DNA from: Frankiales bacterium
Lineage (GTDB): Bacteria; Actinomycetota; Actinomycetes; JAFAQI01
Direction of reading: 5' to 3'
Assembly (NCBI GenBank): GCA_025980465.1
Contig: JAICXJ010000033.1
Location: 1-32,949, forward strand
DNA length: 32,949 nucleotides
Numbering within the stretch: the first letter of the stretch is position 1; each line of letters begins with the position of its first letter. The notes under the pieces are model-generated. The model made no database searches and was not told where the DNA came from. It saw only the letters and a program-made list of their open reading frames with translations. Shown in pieces: positions 16,610 to 23,964 of the stretch. The translations under genes and the position numbers were made by a program.

Positions 16610-17238
16610 CCGAGACCGTCGTTCATCTGGTGCGCCACGGCGAGGTCCATAACCCCACCGGCGTGCTCTACGGCCGGCTGCCCGGCTTCGGTCTGTCCGA
16701 GCTCGGCCGGCAGATGGCGTTGCAGGCGCGCGACGCACTCCAGGGTCGCGACGTGACGCTGGTGAGGTCCTCGCCGCTCGAGCGGGCGGTTGAGACCGCG
16801 GCGCCCATTGCTGCTGAATTCGGTGTGACGCCGACGACCGATGACCGGCTCATCGAGAGCGCGAACTTCTTTGAGGGCAAGACCTTCGGCGTCGGCGACG
16901 GCTCGTTGCGCAATCCCGCGGTGTGGCGAATGCTGTGGAACCCGTTCCGGCCGTCGTGGGGCGAGCCGTACGTCGAGGTCGTGGCGCGGGTCCGAGCGGC
17001 GATCGCCGACGCACGCGACGCGGCAACCGGCCACGAGGCGGTCCTCGTCAGCCATCAATTGCCGATCGAGATTGCCCGGCGCAGTCTGGAGGGCGGCCGG
17101 CTCTGGCACCGCCCGGACCGCCGGCGGTGCGCCCTGGCCTCCATCACCTCCGTGAAGTACCGCGACGAGCAGGTCGTCGGAATCGACTACACCGAGCCAG
17201 CCGGGGCCAGCGGCCGGCAACGCGTCGGCGGCGCCTGA
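16606..17238 (+). CDS. Histidine phosphatase superfamily protein
   Basis: 210-residue phosphoglycerate-mutase-like phosphatase. The phosphohistidine motif is [12 protein letters not shown] (H11), followed by [11 protein letters not shown] (R60) and the second catalytic histidine H150 in LVSHQLPI. Its substrate is unknown. It starts with TTG at 16606, overlapping the hemL stop (TTGA); no better start lies between this codon and the RHG motif. The order hemL - histidine phosphatase - TlpA-like - ccdA - resB - ccsB recurs in actinobacteria, which suggests a link to cytochrome or heme maturation, but the connection is not established. Confidence 0.85.
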   Translation: MTETVVHLVRHGEVHNPTGVLYGRLPGFGLSELGRQMALQARDALQGRDVTLVRSSPLERAVETAAPIAAEFGVTPTTDDRLIESANFFEGKTFGVGDGSLRNPAVWRMLWNPFRPSWGEPYVEVVARVRAAIADARDAATGHEAVLVSHQLPIEIARRSLEGGRLWHRPDRRRCALASITSVKYRDEQVVGIDYTEPAGASGRQRVGGA

Positions 17239-17283
17239 CACCGGTGTGCCGACCTTCAGGTCGGACGGTCACAATGGGAAGCA

Positions 17284-17871
17284 ATGCAAGGAAAATTCCC
17301 CGTTTCCCGGCGTCTCGCTTCGGCGGCGCTGGTCATGCTCGCGGTCGCGGCATGCGCGGGTAGGAACGCGGTCAGCACAGGTCCCGGTGACGACGTCAAC
17401 GTTCAGGGTGGCTCCGGGCACGTCATCGACCTCACGGGTCACAACTACCACGTCGGCGACGTGCAGGGCACGACGCTGACCGGATCGCAGATCAGCCTCG
17501 CCGCGCTCCCCGGCAAGCTGAAGGTCGTCAACTTCTGGGGAAGCTGGTGCGGCCCGTGCAAGGTCGAGGAACAGGGCTTCGCCGAGCTCGCGAAGGCCGA
17601 CGCTCGAAAAGGAGTCAGCTTTCTCGGCATCAACGAGCGCGACAACACCGACTCCGCGCTCGCATTCGAACGCCGTTACGGCGTGAGTTATCCGAGCATC
17701 TTCGACAAGTACGACTCGCTGCTGCTGGCGTTCCCCGGGGCGGTCCCGCCATCCACGCCGACGACGATCCTGGTGGGTGGTGACGGAAAGATCCTCGCCA
17801 AGGTGGTCGGGGTCGTCGAGTACACCCAGCTCCGATCATTGATCGACCACTACCTGTCGGTGGCGGCATGA
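17284..17871 (+). CDS. TlpA/ResA-like thiol-disulfide oxidoreductase lipoprotein
   Basis: 195 residues. A lipoprotein signal peptide ([16 protein letters not shown]) ends at the lipobox cysteine C24. The mature part is a thioredoxin-like domain with [14 protein letters not shown] (redox cysteines C89 and C92), and [15 protein letters not shown] near residue 155 contributes the cis-proline loop. It would reduce the heme-binding cysteines of apocytochrome c outside the membrane, receiving electrons from CcdA, encoded by the next gene with an ATGA overlap. ATG at 17284 is preceded by GGGAA. Confidence 0.9.
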   Translation: MQGKFPVSRRLASAALVMLAVAACAGRNAVSTGPGDDVNVQGGSGHVIDLTGHNYHVGDVQGTTLTGSQISLAALPGKLKVVNFWGSWCGPCKVEEQGFAELAKADARKGVSFLGINERDNTDSALAFERRYGVSYPSIFDKYDSLLLAFPGAVPPSTPTTILVGGDGKILAKVVGVVEYTQLRSLIDHYLSVAA

Positions 17872-18719
17872 TCCACGTCGATGCGGCTGTGGCCGCCAGC
17901 GCAAGTGCCGCCTTCCAGAACGCCGCATCGGGCAGCCTGCTGCTCGCGATACCGGTCGCCATCCTCGCCGGGCTGGTGTCGTTCCTGTCGCCGTGCGTCC
18001 TGCCACTCGTCCCGGCGTACCTCTCCTATGTGACCGGGTTGTCGGCCGCCGACCTCGCGTCCGACCGCCGGGAGGTGAGTGACGGTCCGGGTGCGGCACT
18101 GGCGGTGGAAGCCCGTCTGGCGCCGCCGGCTCACCGGCGCGGCCGCGTGCTGCTCGGCTCGGTGCTGTTCGTTGCCGGTTTCTCCGCGGTCTTCGTGCTG
18201 TTCGGCGCGTTCTTCGGCTTCGCCGGTGCGCACCTGGAGGCTCACACCGTCGTTGTCGACCGGGTCGCAGGAGCGGTCGCCGTCGTGATGGGTCTGGCAT
18301 TCATGGGGTGGCTGCCGGGCTTCCAACGCGAGTTCCGGTTCCAGAAGCTGCCGACGCTAGGTGTCGCGGGGGCGCCGCTGCTGGGCGTGGCGTTCGGCGT
18401 CGGCTGGACGCCTTGCACGGGTCCGACACTGGGCGTCGTACTCGGCCTGGCGGGCGATCCCCACACGGCGACGGCCGCTCGTGGCGCCCTGCTCACCGTC
18501 GCGTACTGCGCCGGCCTCGGTGTGCCGTTTCTGCTCGCCGGGCTCGCCTTCCGCAAGGCGATGGGCGCGTTCGCGGTAGTGAAGCGTCACTACGCCGTCG
18601 TCGTGCGTGGTGGCGGACTGCTGCTCATCGCCATCGGAGTGCTGCTGTTCACCGGCGAGTGGAACCGGCTCGCGATCGACCTCACCCGCGCCTTCCCCAA
18701 CTACACGGCGCCAGTATGA
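17868..18719 (+). CDS. ccdA: Cytochrome c biogenesis protein CcdA (thiol electron transporter)
   Basis: 283-residue polytopic membrane protein of the DsbD-beta/CcdA family. It passes electrons from cytoplasmic thioredoxin to the outward-facing TlpA-like protein. The two essential cysteines lie in the paired motifs [12 protein letters not shown] (C43) and [11 protein letters not shown] (C183). About six hydrophobic segments are visible. A hydrophilic loop of some 35 residues (about 60-95) separates the first helices. The start overlaps the TlpA-like gene. Between its stop and resB are 58 bases occupied by a 21-codon mini-ORF. Confidence 0.93.
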   Translation: MIHVDAAVAASASAAFQNAASGSLLLAIPVAILAGLVSFLSPCVLPLVPAYLSYVTGLSAADLASDRREVSDGPGAALAVEARLAPPAHRRGRVLLGSVLFVAGFSAVFVLFGAFFGFAGAHLEAHTVVVDRVAGAVAVVMGLAFMGWLPGFQREFRFQKLPTLGVAGAPLLGVAFGVGWTPCTGPTLGVVLGLAGDPHTATAARGALLTVAYCAGLGVPFLLAGLAFRKAMGAFAVVKRHYAVVVRGGGLLLIAIGVLLFTGEWNRLAIDLTRAFPNYTAPV

Positions 18720-18781
18720 GTGGGTCGGCGATCGCAGCGAGCCGTCCGTTCAGGGTGGTAGGTAGAGCGGTGGGCGGATGA
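18716..18781 (+). other. 21-codon bridging mini-ORF between ccdA and resB
   Basis: ATG at 18716 overlaps the ccdA stop (ATGA) and the frame runs 21 codons ([12 protein letters not shown]...) to TGA at 18779-18781, which overlaps the resB ATG (ATGA). The peptide resembles nothing known. It shares its arrangement with the mini-ORFs between rex-hemA, DUF4229-receiver, receiver-menG and nuoD-nuoE. Confidence 0.3.
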
Positions 18782-20412
18782 CGCAAACGACCGAGCCGGT
18801 CGTCAGCGCCGACCAGACCGAGAAGCTCTCGACCGCGCCTGAACCGGTGGTCGGCATGCCCGGCCGTGGTCCGCTGCGGATCGCGCTGCGAATGTGGCGC
18901 CAGCTGACCAGCATGCGGACCGCGCTGCTTCTGTTGGCCTTGCTCGCGCTCGCCGCGATCCCCGGCACGGTCATTCCGCAGCGGGGGCTCGACCCCGTGA
19001 AGGTCGACAACTTCCTCGCGCGGCATCCGCACCTCGGTCCGTTGATGGACCATCTCTCGCTCTTCGATGTGTTCGCGGCGCCCTGGTTCGCCGCGATCTA
19101 TCTCCTGCTGTTCATCTCGCTCGTCGGGTGTCTTGTCCCGCGGATCCGGCTGCACGCGGCGGCGTTGCGACGGCGACCGCCCAATGCGCCCCGCCATCTG
19201 CTCCGCATGCCGGCGTCGACACAATGGCGAGCCGACGCGCCGCCCGAGGAGGTCGCGGGGCGCACGCGGGAGCTGTTACGACGCGCGCACTGGCGGGCCG
19301 ACGTACGGCCCGAGTCGGGGGGATCCCTGACCGTCGCGGCGGAGAAGGGCTACCTGCGGGAGACCGGCAATCTGGTCTTCCACATCGCCCTCGTCGTCTT
19401 GCTGGTCGGCATCGCGCTATCAGGTTTGTACGGCTACAAGGGCACGGTGCTGGTCACCCAGGGCGGCGGCTTCGCGAACGCCCGCGAGGCATATGACGTC
19501 TTCGCGCCGTCGCGGCTGTTCTCGGATTCGCAGCTCTCGCCGTTCTCCTTCACCATGCAGCGCTTCAACGCGTCGTACGACTCGAGCAATGGCGAGCCGC
19601 TGAATTTCAACGCCTACCTCCGCTACAAGACATCACCGACGGCCGCTGCGAAGCCGTATGACATCCGGGTCAACCATCCGTTGGACGTCGACGGCGCGAA
19701 GGTCTTCCTGGTCGGGCATGGCTACTCGCTGCTGATCAAGGTCACCAATAAGGCCGGCCAGACCGTGTACGACCAGGCGACGCCCTTCCTTCCCGACGAC
19801 AGCAACTTCAGCTCGCATGGCGTCGTCAAGGTGCCGGTCCTCGGCAACGGGCAGCTCGGCCTCACCGGGTTCTTCTACCCGACTGCCGGCGCCTCGCCGT
19901 TCGGTGGCATCACCTCGATCTTCCCCGCGGCGCAGCGACCCGTCCTCTCGCTCGCGGCCTGGAGCGGCAACCTCGGGCTCGACTCCGGCGTGCCCCAGTC
20001 GGTGTATTCGCTTCCGGTCGCGAACCTCAAGAACATCGGTGTCACGCAGCTATCACCTGGTCACTCGTGGCATCTGAAAGACGGCGCGACCGTCACGTTC
20101 CTCGGCGTGCAGCAGTGGGCCACCTTCCAGGTCGCGCATGAGCCCGGAAAGCGAACCGTGCTGGTCGGCGCGGTCCTGATCATCGCCGGTCTGCTCGGCT
20201 CGCTGCGGGTGCGTCGTCGCCGGTTCTGGCTTCGGGCGGTCCCGGCGGCGGCCGACGATCCCGACCGGCGTACGGTGGTCACTGCGGCTGGCCTGGCACG
20301 CAGCGACGCCGAGGGCTTCGCGGACGAGCTTGAGGAGTTGGCCAGCCAGCTCGGCCGCCGGACGGCGGCGCAGCGGCAGAGCCGGCCAGCATCGGGCGCG
20401 GAGGGAATCTAG
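18778..20412 (+). CDS. resB: Cytochrome c biogenesis protein ResB
   Basis: 544 residues. ResB with CcsB (CcsA family) forms the system II cytochrome c synthase that carries heme across the membrane and attaches it to apocytochromes. Visible features are hydrophobic segments near residues 48-63 (ALLLLALLALAAIPGTVIPQ, the family start), about 100-118 and about 198-218, a large extracytoplasmic domain (about 220-455), and a last membrane helix (about 460-478) followed by a cytoplasmic basic tail. The ATG at 18778 has only a weak GGGCGG in front. The stop overlaps ccsB by one base. Confidence 0.93.
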   Translation: MTQTTEPVVSADQTEKLSTAPEPVVGMPGRGPLRIALRMWRQLTSMRTALLLLALLALAAIPGTVIPQRGLDPVKVDNFLARHPHLGPLMDHLSLFDVFAAPWFAAIYLLLFISLVGCLVPRIRLHAAALRRRPPNAPRHLLRMPASTQWRADAPPEEVAGRTRELLRRAHWRADVRPESGGSLTVAAEKGYLRETGNLVFHIALVVLLVGIALSGLYGYKGTVLVTQGGGFANAREAYDVFAPSRLFSDSQLSPFSFTMQRFNASYDSSNGEPLNFNAYLRYKTSPTAAAKPYDIRVNHPLDVDGAKVFLVGHGYSLLIKVTNKAGQTVYDQATPFLPDDSNFSSHGVVKVPVLGNGQLGLTGFFYPTAGASPFGGITSIFPAAQRPVLSLAAWSGNLGLDSGVPQSVYSLPVANLKNIGVTQLSPGHSWHLKDGATVTFLGVQQWATFQVAHEPGKRTVLVGAVLIIAGLLGSLRVRRRRFWLRAVPAAADDPDRRTVVTAAGLARSDAEGFADELEELASQLGRRTAAQRQSRPASGAEGI

Positions 20413-21497
20413 TGTCACCGGACCTTCACCTCGCACACATCTCCGATGTGCTGTTGACGTGGGCGGTGTTCGCGTACGCCTTCGCGATGTTCGGGTACGC
20501 CGCCGAGTTCGCGGCGGGTCGGCGGGTCGCGGCACGTGGCGGCGGCACTGCCGTCGTCGAGCGCGGCTCGCGCCGGACCGACAACGTCGGCCGCGCCGCA
20601 GTGGTCCTCAGTGTCGCCGGGTGGTGCTTCCACCTCTCCTCGGTTCTTACCCGCGGTTTCGCGGTGCACCGGGTGCCGTGGGGAAACATGTACGAGTTCT
20701 CGTGCATGGTGACGCTCGTCGCGGTATCGATCTTCCTGCTACTGCTCGGGCAGCAGCCGATCCGACGGGTCGCCGCCATTGCCACCCGCCGCCCGGCACG
20801 CCATCACATGGGGTGGAAGGCGCGGGAGTCGGTGCGCTACCTCGGCGCCTTCGTCATGGCGCCGGTGGTGCTCTACCTGGGCCTGGCCGGCACCGTGCTG
20901 TACGCCGCGCCCGGGCCGCTCGTGCCGGCACTGAACTCCTACTGGATCAAGATTCACGTGGTCGCGGCGATCACCGCCACCGGGGCGTTCATGGTTTCCG
21001 GCGTCGTGACGATCCTGTATCTGCTGAAGGAGCGCTACGAGCGCGGCCAAGTGCCCCTCCGTCTCACGCTGACCACCCGGCTTCGCTCGCCGATGCGACC
21101 GCAGCGGGTCAGCCTCGGCCCCGGTACGGCGGCCGCCGTGGAGATGACCTCGGCCCGCGGTGGGCTGATGCGGGCGCTGCCCGCGGCCGCGAACCTCGAC
21201 CGGCTCGCGTACCGGATCATCACCTTCGCCTTTCCGATCTGGACCTTCGCGATCATTGCCGGCGCGATCTGGGCCGAGCAGGCCTGGAGCCGGTACTGGG
21301 GCTGGGACCCCAAGGAGACCTGGTCGTTCATCACCTGGCTGGGCTACGCGGCCTACCTGCATGCTCGGGCGACTGCGGGCTGGCGCGGTCGCCGTGCCGC
21401 GACGTTGTCGCTGATCGCGTTCGGCTGCCTGATGGTCGACTACTACGTGGTCAACACGGTGATCACCGGGCTGCACAGCTACGCGGGTGTGTCCTAA
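20412..21497 (+). CDS. ccsB: Cytochrome c biogenesis protein CcsB (CcsA family)
   Basis: 361-residue multi-pass protein, the heme-handling partner of ResB. The tryptophan-rich heme-binding motif WGWDPKETW is at residues 296-304. Candidate heme-ligand histidines lie at H74 (WCFHLSSVLTRGF), H182 (KIHVVAAI) and near the C-terminus (GLHSYAG). A hydrophilic segment of about 50 residues (205-262) separates two membrane blocks and is longer than in compact CcsA proteins. The GTG start overlaps the TAG stop of resB. This is the last gene of the hemL-ccs set; a repeat-rich gap follows. Confidence 0.94.
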   Translation: MSPDLHLAHISDVLLTWAVFAYAFAMFGYAAEFAAGRRVAARGGGTAVVERGSRRTDNVGRAAVVLSVAGWCFHLSSVLTRGFAVHRVPWGNMYEFSCMVTLVAVSIFLLLLGQQPIRRVAAIATRRPARHHMGWKARESVRYLGAFVMAPVVLYLGLAGTVLYAAPGPLVPALNSYWIKIHVVAAITATGAFMVSGVVTILYLLKERYERGQVPLRLTLTTRLRSPMRPQRVSLGPGTAAAVEMTSARGGLMRALPAAANLDRLAYRIITFAFPIWTFAIIAGAIWAEQAWSRYWGWDPKETWSFITWLGYAAYLHARATAGWRGRRAATLSLIAFGCLMVDYYVVNTVITGLHSYAGVS

Positions 21498-21920
21498 CCA
21501 CGGCCGAAGCCACCGAGCGAGGGACGCTGCAGCGTGATGACTGTGTCGCTCCAAGCAATGTGGCATTGCTATGGCCCGCCGCCAAGCAATGCCACATTGC
21601 TACTGCGAATCCGGCGCCAAGCGGTCACATCGCTCAAGCAATGTCACATCGCTTGAGCGGACAAGCCGGTGCCGACCCAGATCATTTAGCCCCTGGACGA
21701 CAGCGGCCGGCGGGCGTCGTACCGAGCAAAACCGCAGGTGGCGGAGGCGGATGGGAGTCAGACCCACCAGCGACAGCGACAGTGACTGCCGCTCAACGGT
21801 TGTGAAGACCGTGCAGATTTAAAGGCCGTGCAGATTTAAAGGCTGTGCAGATTTGAAGACCGTGCAGATTTAAAGGCTGTGCAGATTTAAAGGCTGTGCA
21901 GACTTAGAGACTGTGCAGGT
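21498..21920. other. Gene-free interval between ccsB and bldC
   Basis: This 423-base stretch holds no supportable gene. It contains four AGCAATG-type palindromes (21554-21653), about 140 bases with nothing recognised (21661-21800), and then a 17-bp tandem array that runs into bldC. It is visibly richer in A and T than the flanking genes. It separates the convergent ends of ccsB and bldC, so it could hold terminators for both. Confidence 0.7.
21554..21659. repeat. Cluster of four AGCAATG-NNN-CATTGCT palindromes
   Basis: Copies lie at 21554-21570 (centre TGG), 21585-21601 (centre CCA, exactly the reverse complement of copy 1), 21620-21634 (degenerate, AGCGGTCACATCGCT) and 21637-21653 (centre TCA, right arm CATCGCT). 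Each is a hairpin with 7-base arms; copies 1 and 2 can also pair with each other over 17 bases. Copy 4 sits inside a larger stem, CGCTCAAGC (21631-21639) with GCTTGAGCG (21651-21659). They begin 57 bases after the ccsB stop. Possible roles are terminator, REP-like element or protein-binding cluster; none is recognised. Confidence 0.7.
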
Positions 21921-21926
21921 CTAAAG
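21808..21926. repeat. Tandem array of seven 17-bp units
   Basis: Seven contiguous units with consensus RCYGTGCAGATTTAAAG begin at 21808, 21825, 21842, 21859, 21876, 21893 and 21910. A decayed eighth (21791-21807) may precede them. Differences among the units are only A/G or C/T transitions, at unit positions 1, 3, 10, 11, 12, 14 and 15; GTGCAG is invariant. The last unit encodes the final Leu codon and TAG stop of bldC on the opposite strand. Each unit carries an AT-rich core (TTTAAA in most) in otherwise GC-rich DNA. Confidence 0.85.
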
Positions 21927-22202
21927 GCGAGGTGCCGGCTGGTCGTCGCCCGCTTGGCGAGGAGCCGGAGCTGCGGCATTGCCCACGACCGGGCCGCCCG
22001 CCGCGGCCCCGCCCTTTGCCCCGTCCTGGCGGAGCAGGTCACGGATCTCCGACTCGCGAAACCGGCGATGGCCGCCAGGAGTGCGGATGCTGTTGATGCG
22101 ACCAGCGGCTGCCCACCGGGTCACGGTCTTCGGGTCGACGCGAAAAAGACTCGCGACTTCCCCGGGCGTGAGTAGTCGATCTCGAGACTCCACGACGACC
22201 AT
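21921..22202 (-). CDS. bldC: BldC-type MerR-like DNA-binding protein
   Basis: 93 residues. Residues about 10-58 form a single MerR-type winged helix-turn-helix: LLTPGEVASLFRVDPKTVTRWAAAGRINSIRTPGGHRRFRESEIRDLL. It closely resembles Streptomyces BldC, a regulator of development that binds direct repeats without dimerising. It carries a Gly/Ala/Pro-rich tail of about 33 residues that the 68-residue Streptomyces protein lacks. ATG at 22202 follows AGGAGGGG with only two bases of spacing after GG; a GTG three codons later is possible. The stop codon is inside the last unit of the 17-bp tandem array. A near-palindrome at 22233-22250 lies over its likely promoter. Confidence 0.88.
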   Translation of the reverse strand: MVVVESRDRLLTPGEVASLFRVDPKTVTRWAAAGRINSIRTPGGHRRFRESEIRDLLRQDGAKGGAAAGGPVVGNAAAPAPRQAGDDQPAPRL

Positions 22203-22232
22203 CCCCTCCTGCTTTCACGGCGCCGTCTGCGC

Positions 22233-22250
22233 ACATTAAGCGCTTAGTGT
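22233..22250. promoter_or_regulatory. 18-bp palindromic operator candidate upstream of bldC
   Basis: ACATTAAGCGCTTAGTGT is a dyad with one mismatched pair; its core TAAGCGCTTA (22237-22246) is perfect. On the minus strand TAATGT (22238-22233) would be an acceptable -10 for bldC, so a protein bound here would block it. The site lies in the divergent gap between bldC and the DUF4229 gene. No known consensus is recognised. Confidence 0.45.
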
Positions 22251-22336
22251 CCTCTTTATTAGCGCCAGTTGTCAGGCGAACCCCCCAAAACGATCACAAT
22301 AACCACGCTGGGGCCGAGCGACGTACGCTCGTGTCT

Positions 22337-22678
22337 GTGGCGCTCAAGCGACAGCAAATCGGGCAACCGCTCGGGAACCAGGCGCCAAGCCCGGCGCGGG
22401 CTCTTCTCAGCTACAACCTGCTCCGCCTTGTCCTCCTCGCCGCCTGTCTGGGCGTCGGTTACCTGGCCGGCCTGCGCGGGCTGCTCCTGATCATCGCGGC
22501 GCTACTCGTGTCGGGAGTGCTTAGCTGGTTCCTGCTTGCCCGCCAGCGGGTCAGCATGGGCGTGGCCATCGAGCGATCCGTCGAGCGCGGCCGAGCCCGG
22601 ATGGCGGCCCGCACCGCGGCCGAGGATGCGTACGCCGACGAGCTTGCTCGGCGCTCGGACGAAACAGCGTCCACGTGA
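22337..22678 (+). CDS. DUF4229 small membrane protein
   Basis: Small two-helix protein. From GTG at 22337 it has 113 residues: a short basic N-terminus, hydrophobic segments at about residues 23-46 (YNLLRLVLLAACLGVGYLAGL) and 48-66 (LLLIIAALLVSGVLSWFLLA), and a charged C-terminal helix rich in Arg, Ala and Glu. The pattern matches DUF4229, an actinobacterial family of unknown function often found close to menaquinone genes. The in-frame start at 22247 seems too long because the added residues are unlike the family. TACGCT at 22324-22329 could be a -10 giving a nearly leaderless message; GTG at 22331 is an alternative start. No ribosome binding site is visible. Confidence 0.72.
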   Translation: MALKRQQIGQPLGNQAPSPARALLSYNLLRLVLLAACLGVGYLAGLRGLLLIIAALLVSGVLSWFLLARQRVSMGVAIERSVERGRARMAARTAAEDAYADELARRSDETAST

Positions 22679-22710
22679 TGTCGCCCCGAGCCCTGTTTGC
22701 CGCGGCGTGA
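22678..22710 (+). other. 10-codon bridging mini-ORF between the DUF4229 and receiver genes
   Basis: ATG at 22678 shares its first base with the DUF4229 stop (TGATG), then ten codons (MSPRALFAAA) run to TGA at 22708-22710, which overlaps the receiver GTG (GTGA). It has no recognisable product. It belongs to the set of five such bridges in this window. Confidence 0.25.
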
Positions 22711-23096
22711 ACCGGATCAAGCGCCGCGATCGAGTGCTCGTGGTGGATGACGCAGCAAACCTGCGTGAACTGCTGACCCTGCTGCTCGAGACCGAGGACG
22801 ACTTCGAGGTGGTCGGGACCGCCTCGGACGGCGTCCAGGCGATCGAGATGGCTACCCGGCTCACCCCGGACATCGTTCTCCTCGATCTCGCGATGCCCGT
22901 CCTCGATGGGCTCAAGGCGCTGCCGAATCTTCGGCGTGAGCTGCCAGAGGCGAAGATCGTGATCTTCTCCAGCTTCGATCAGGGCCAGCTGGTGAAGCAG
23001 GCGATGAGCATGGGCGCTGATGCCTATCTGGAGAAAGGCGCGAGCGTGACCTCGCTGGTCTCGATGCTGCGCGACCTTCGCGGTCGCCCCGCGTGA
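22707..23096 (+). CDS. Stand-alone response regulator receiver protein (CheY-like)
   Basis: 129 residues making up one receiver domain with no output domain. Acidic pocket D14/D15 (LVVDDAAN), phosphoacceptor D60 (DIVLLDLAMPVLDGL), switch Ser S88 or S89 (IVIFSSFD) and K110 (AYLEKGAS) are all present, so phosphorylation should be possible. No sensor kinase is encoded in the window. GTG at 22707 is chosen because the upstream part of the frame overlaps the DUF4229 gene and adds nothing domain-like. It is linked to both neighbours by bridging mini-ORFs, so it is probably co-expressed with menG. Its target could be a kinase or a protein elsewhere; that is unknown. Confidence 0.85.
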   Translation: MNRIKRRDRVLVVDDAANLRELLTLLLETEDDFEVVGTASDGVQAIEMATRLTPDIVLLDLAMPVLDGLKALPNLRRELPEAKIVIFSSFDQGQLVKQAMSMGADAYLEKGASVTSLVSMLRDLRGRPA

Positions 23097-23113
23097 TGCC
23101 GGTCCGCGCATGA
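23096..23113 (+). other. 5-codon bridging mini-ORF between the receiver gene and menG
   Basis: ATG at 23096 overlaps the receiver stop (TGATG); five codons (MPVRA) end at TGA 23111-23113, overlapping the menG ATG (ATGA). It is too short to judge alone and is listed because it repeats the pattern seen at four other junctions. Confidence 0.2.
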
Positions 23114-23817
23114 CGCGCGCCCACCTCGACCGCGAGCCGGGTGAGGTCGCCCGGATGTTCGACGACGTTGCCGAGCGCTACGACCGGATGAACGCCGTCA
23201 TGACGTTCGGGCAGGAACGACGGTGGCGGCGGGTCGTCGCCTCGGCGCTCGGGGTCGGTCGTGGCGACACAGTTCTCGATCTTGCCGCGGGTACCGGGGC
23301 GAGCTCGGTGACGATAGGCGACACCGGCGCGCTGGTCGTCGCCTGTGACTTCTCGCAGGGGATGCTTGCGGTCGGGCGGCGCCGCCATCCGGACCTGGCG
23401 ATGGTCGCCGGGGACGCGTTGCGACTGCCGTTCGCGGACCGATCCTTCGACGCTGTCAGTATCTCCTTCGGGCTGCGCAACGTCGCCGACGTCGATCAGG
23501 CACTTGGCGAGATCGCCCGGGTGGCGAAGCCGTCCGCGCGACTCGCTGTCCTCGAGACGAGTGCTCCGAACGGCGGACCGCTGCGGGCCGGGCACCACTT
23601 CTATGTCGAGCGGCTGATGCCCCGGTTGGCGCGGCTGGTGTCGAGCAACAGCGCGGCCTACGCCTATCTCGCCGAGTCGGTGGACGCTTGGCCCTCACCA
23701 CCGGATCTGGCCGAACGAATCGAATCGGCCGGCTGGTCGGCGGTGAGTTGGCGTCCGCTCCTCCTGGGCGCCGTGGCTCTGCATCTCGGCCGCGCCGCCC
23801 CACCCGCCACCCATTGA
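23110..23817 (+). CDS. menG: Demethylmenaquinone methyltransferase
   Basis: 235-residue UbiE/MenG-type SAM-dependent methyltransferase that methylates demethylmenaquinone to menaquinone, the quinone used by complex I encoded downstream. Family motifs are MFDDVAERYDRMNAVMTFG (16-34), the SAM loop VLDLAAGTG (55-63) and the UbiE signature FGLRNVADVD (120-129). The C-terminal part (RPLLLGAVALHLG) is typical; the last residues (PPATH) and the TGA are encoded within the first unit of a 54-bp tandem repeat, so the original 3' end may have been altered by the repeat. The ATG is coupled to the preceding receiver gene through a five-codon mini-ORF. Confidence 0.93.
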   Translation: MTRAHLDREPGEVARMFDDVAERYDRMNAVMTFGQERRWRRVVASALGVGRGDTVLDLAAGTGASSVTIGDTGALVVACDFSQGMLAVGRRRHPDLAMVAGDALRLPFADRSFDAVSISFGLRNVADVDQALGEIARVAKPSARLAVLETSAPNGGPLRAGHHFYVERLMPRLARLVSSNSAAYAYLAESVDAWPSPPDLAERIESAGWSAVSWRPLLLGAVALHLGRAAPPATH

Positions 23818-23951
23818 AGGCCGGCGCTTCGCGCCGACTAGACGTCCACCGCCCCACCCGCCACCCATTGAAGGCCGGCGCTTCGCGCCGACTAGACGTC
23901 CACCGCCCCACCCGCCACCCATTGAAGGCCGGCGCTTCGCGCCGACTAGAC
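23796..23951. repeat. Three 54-bp tandem repeats at the 3' end of menG
   Basis: Units start at 23796, 23850 and 23904. The first two are identical over 54 bases and the third is identical over its 48 bases before diverging at 23952. Each includes the last menG codons (CACCCGCCACCCAT), TGA, and the hairpin GGCGC-TTC-GCGCC followed by GACTAGAC. Only the first unit's TGA is used by menG. The complete identity indicates recent duplication. The 54-bp period is a multiple of three, which creates misleading repeat peptides in other frames. Confidence 0.92.
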
Positions 23952-23964
23952 TTTGGAGGGCCGC

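Noticed and set aside
21661-21800. tRNA or small RNA in the ccsB-bldC gap
   Set aside because: No cloverleaf, T-loop GTTCRA motif or hairpin-plus-T-tract was found in these bases.
23796-23951. CRISPR-like array
   Set aside because: The units are directly contiguous with no unique spacers, and no cas genes are present.
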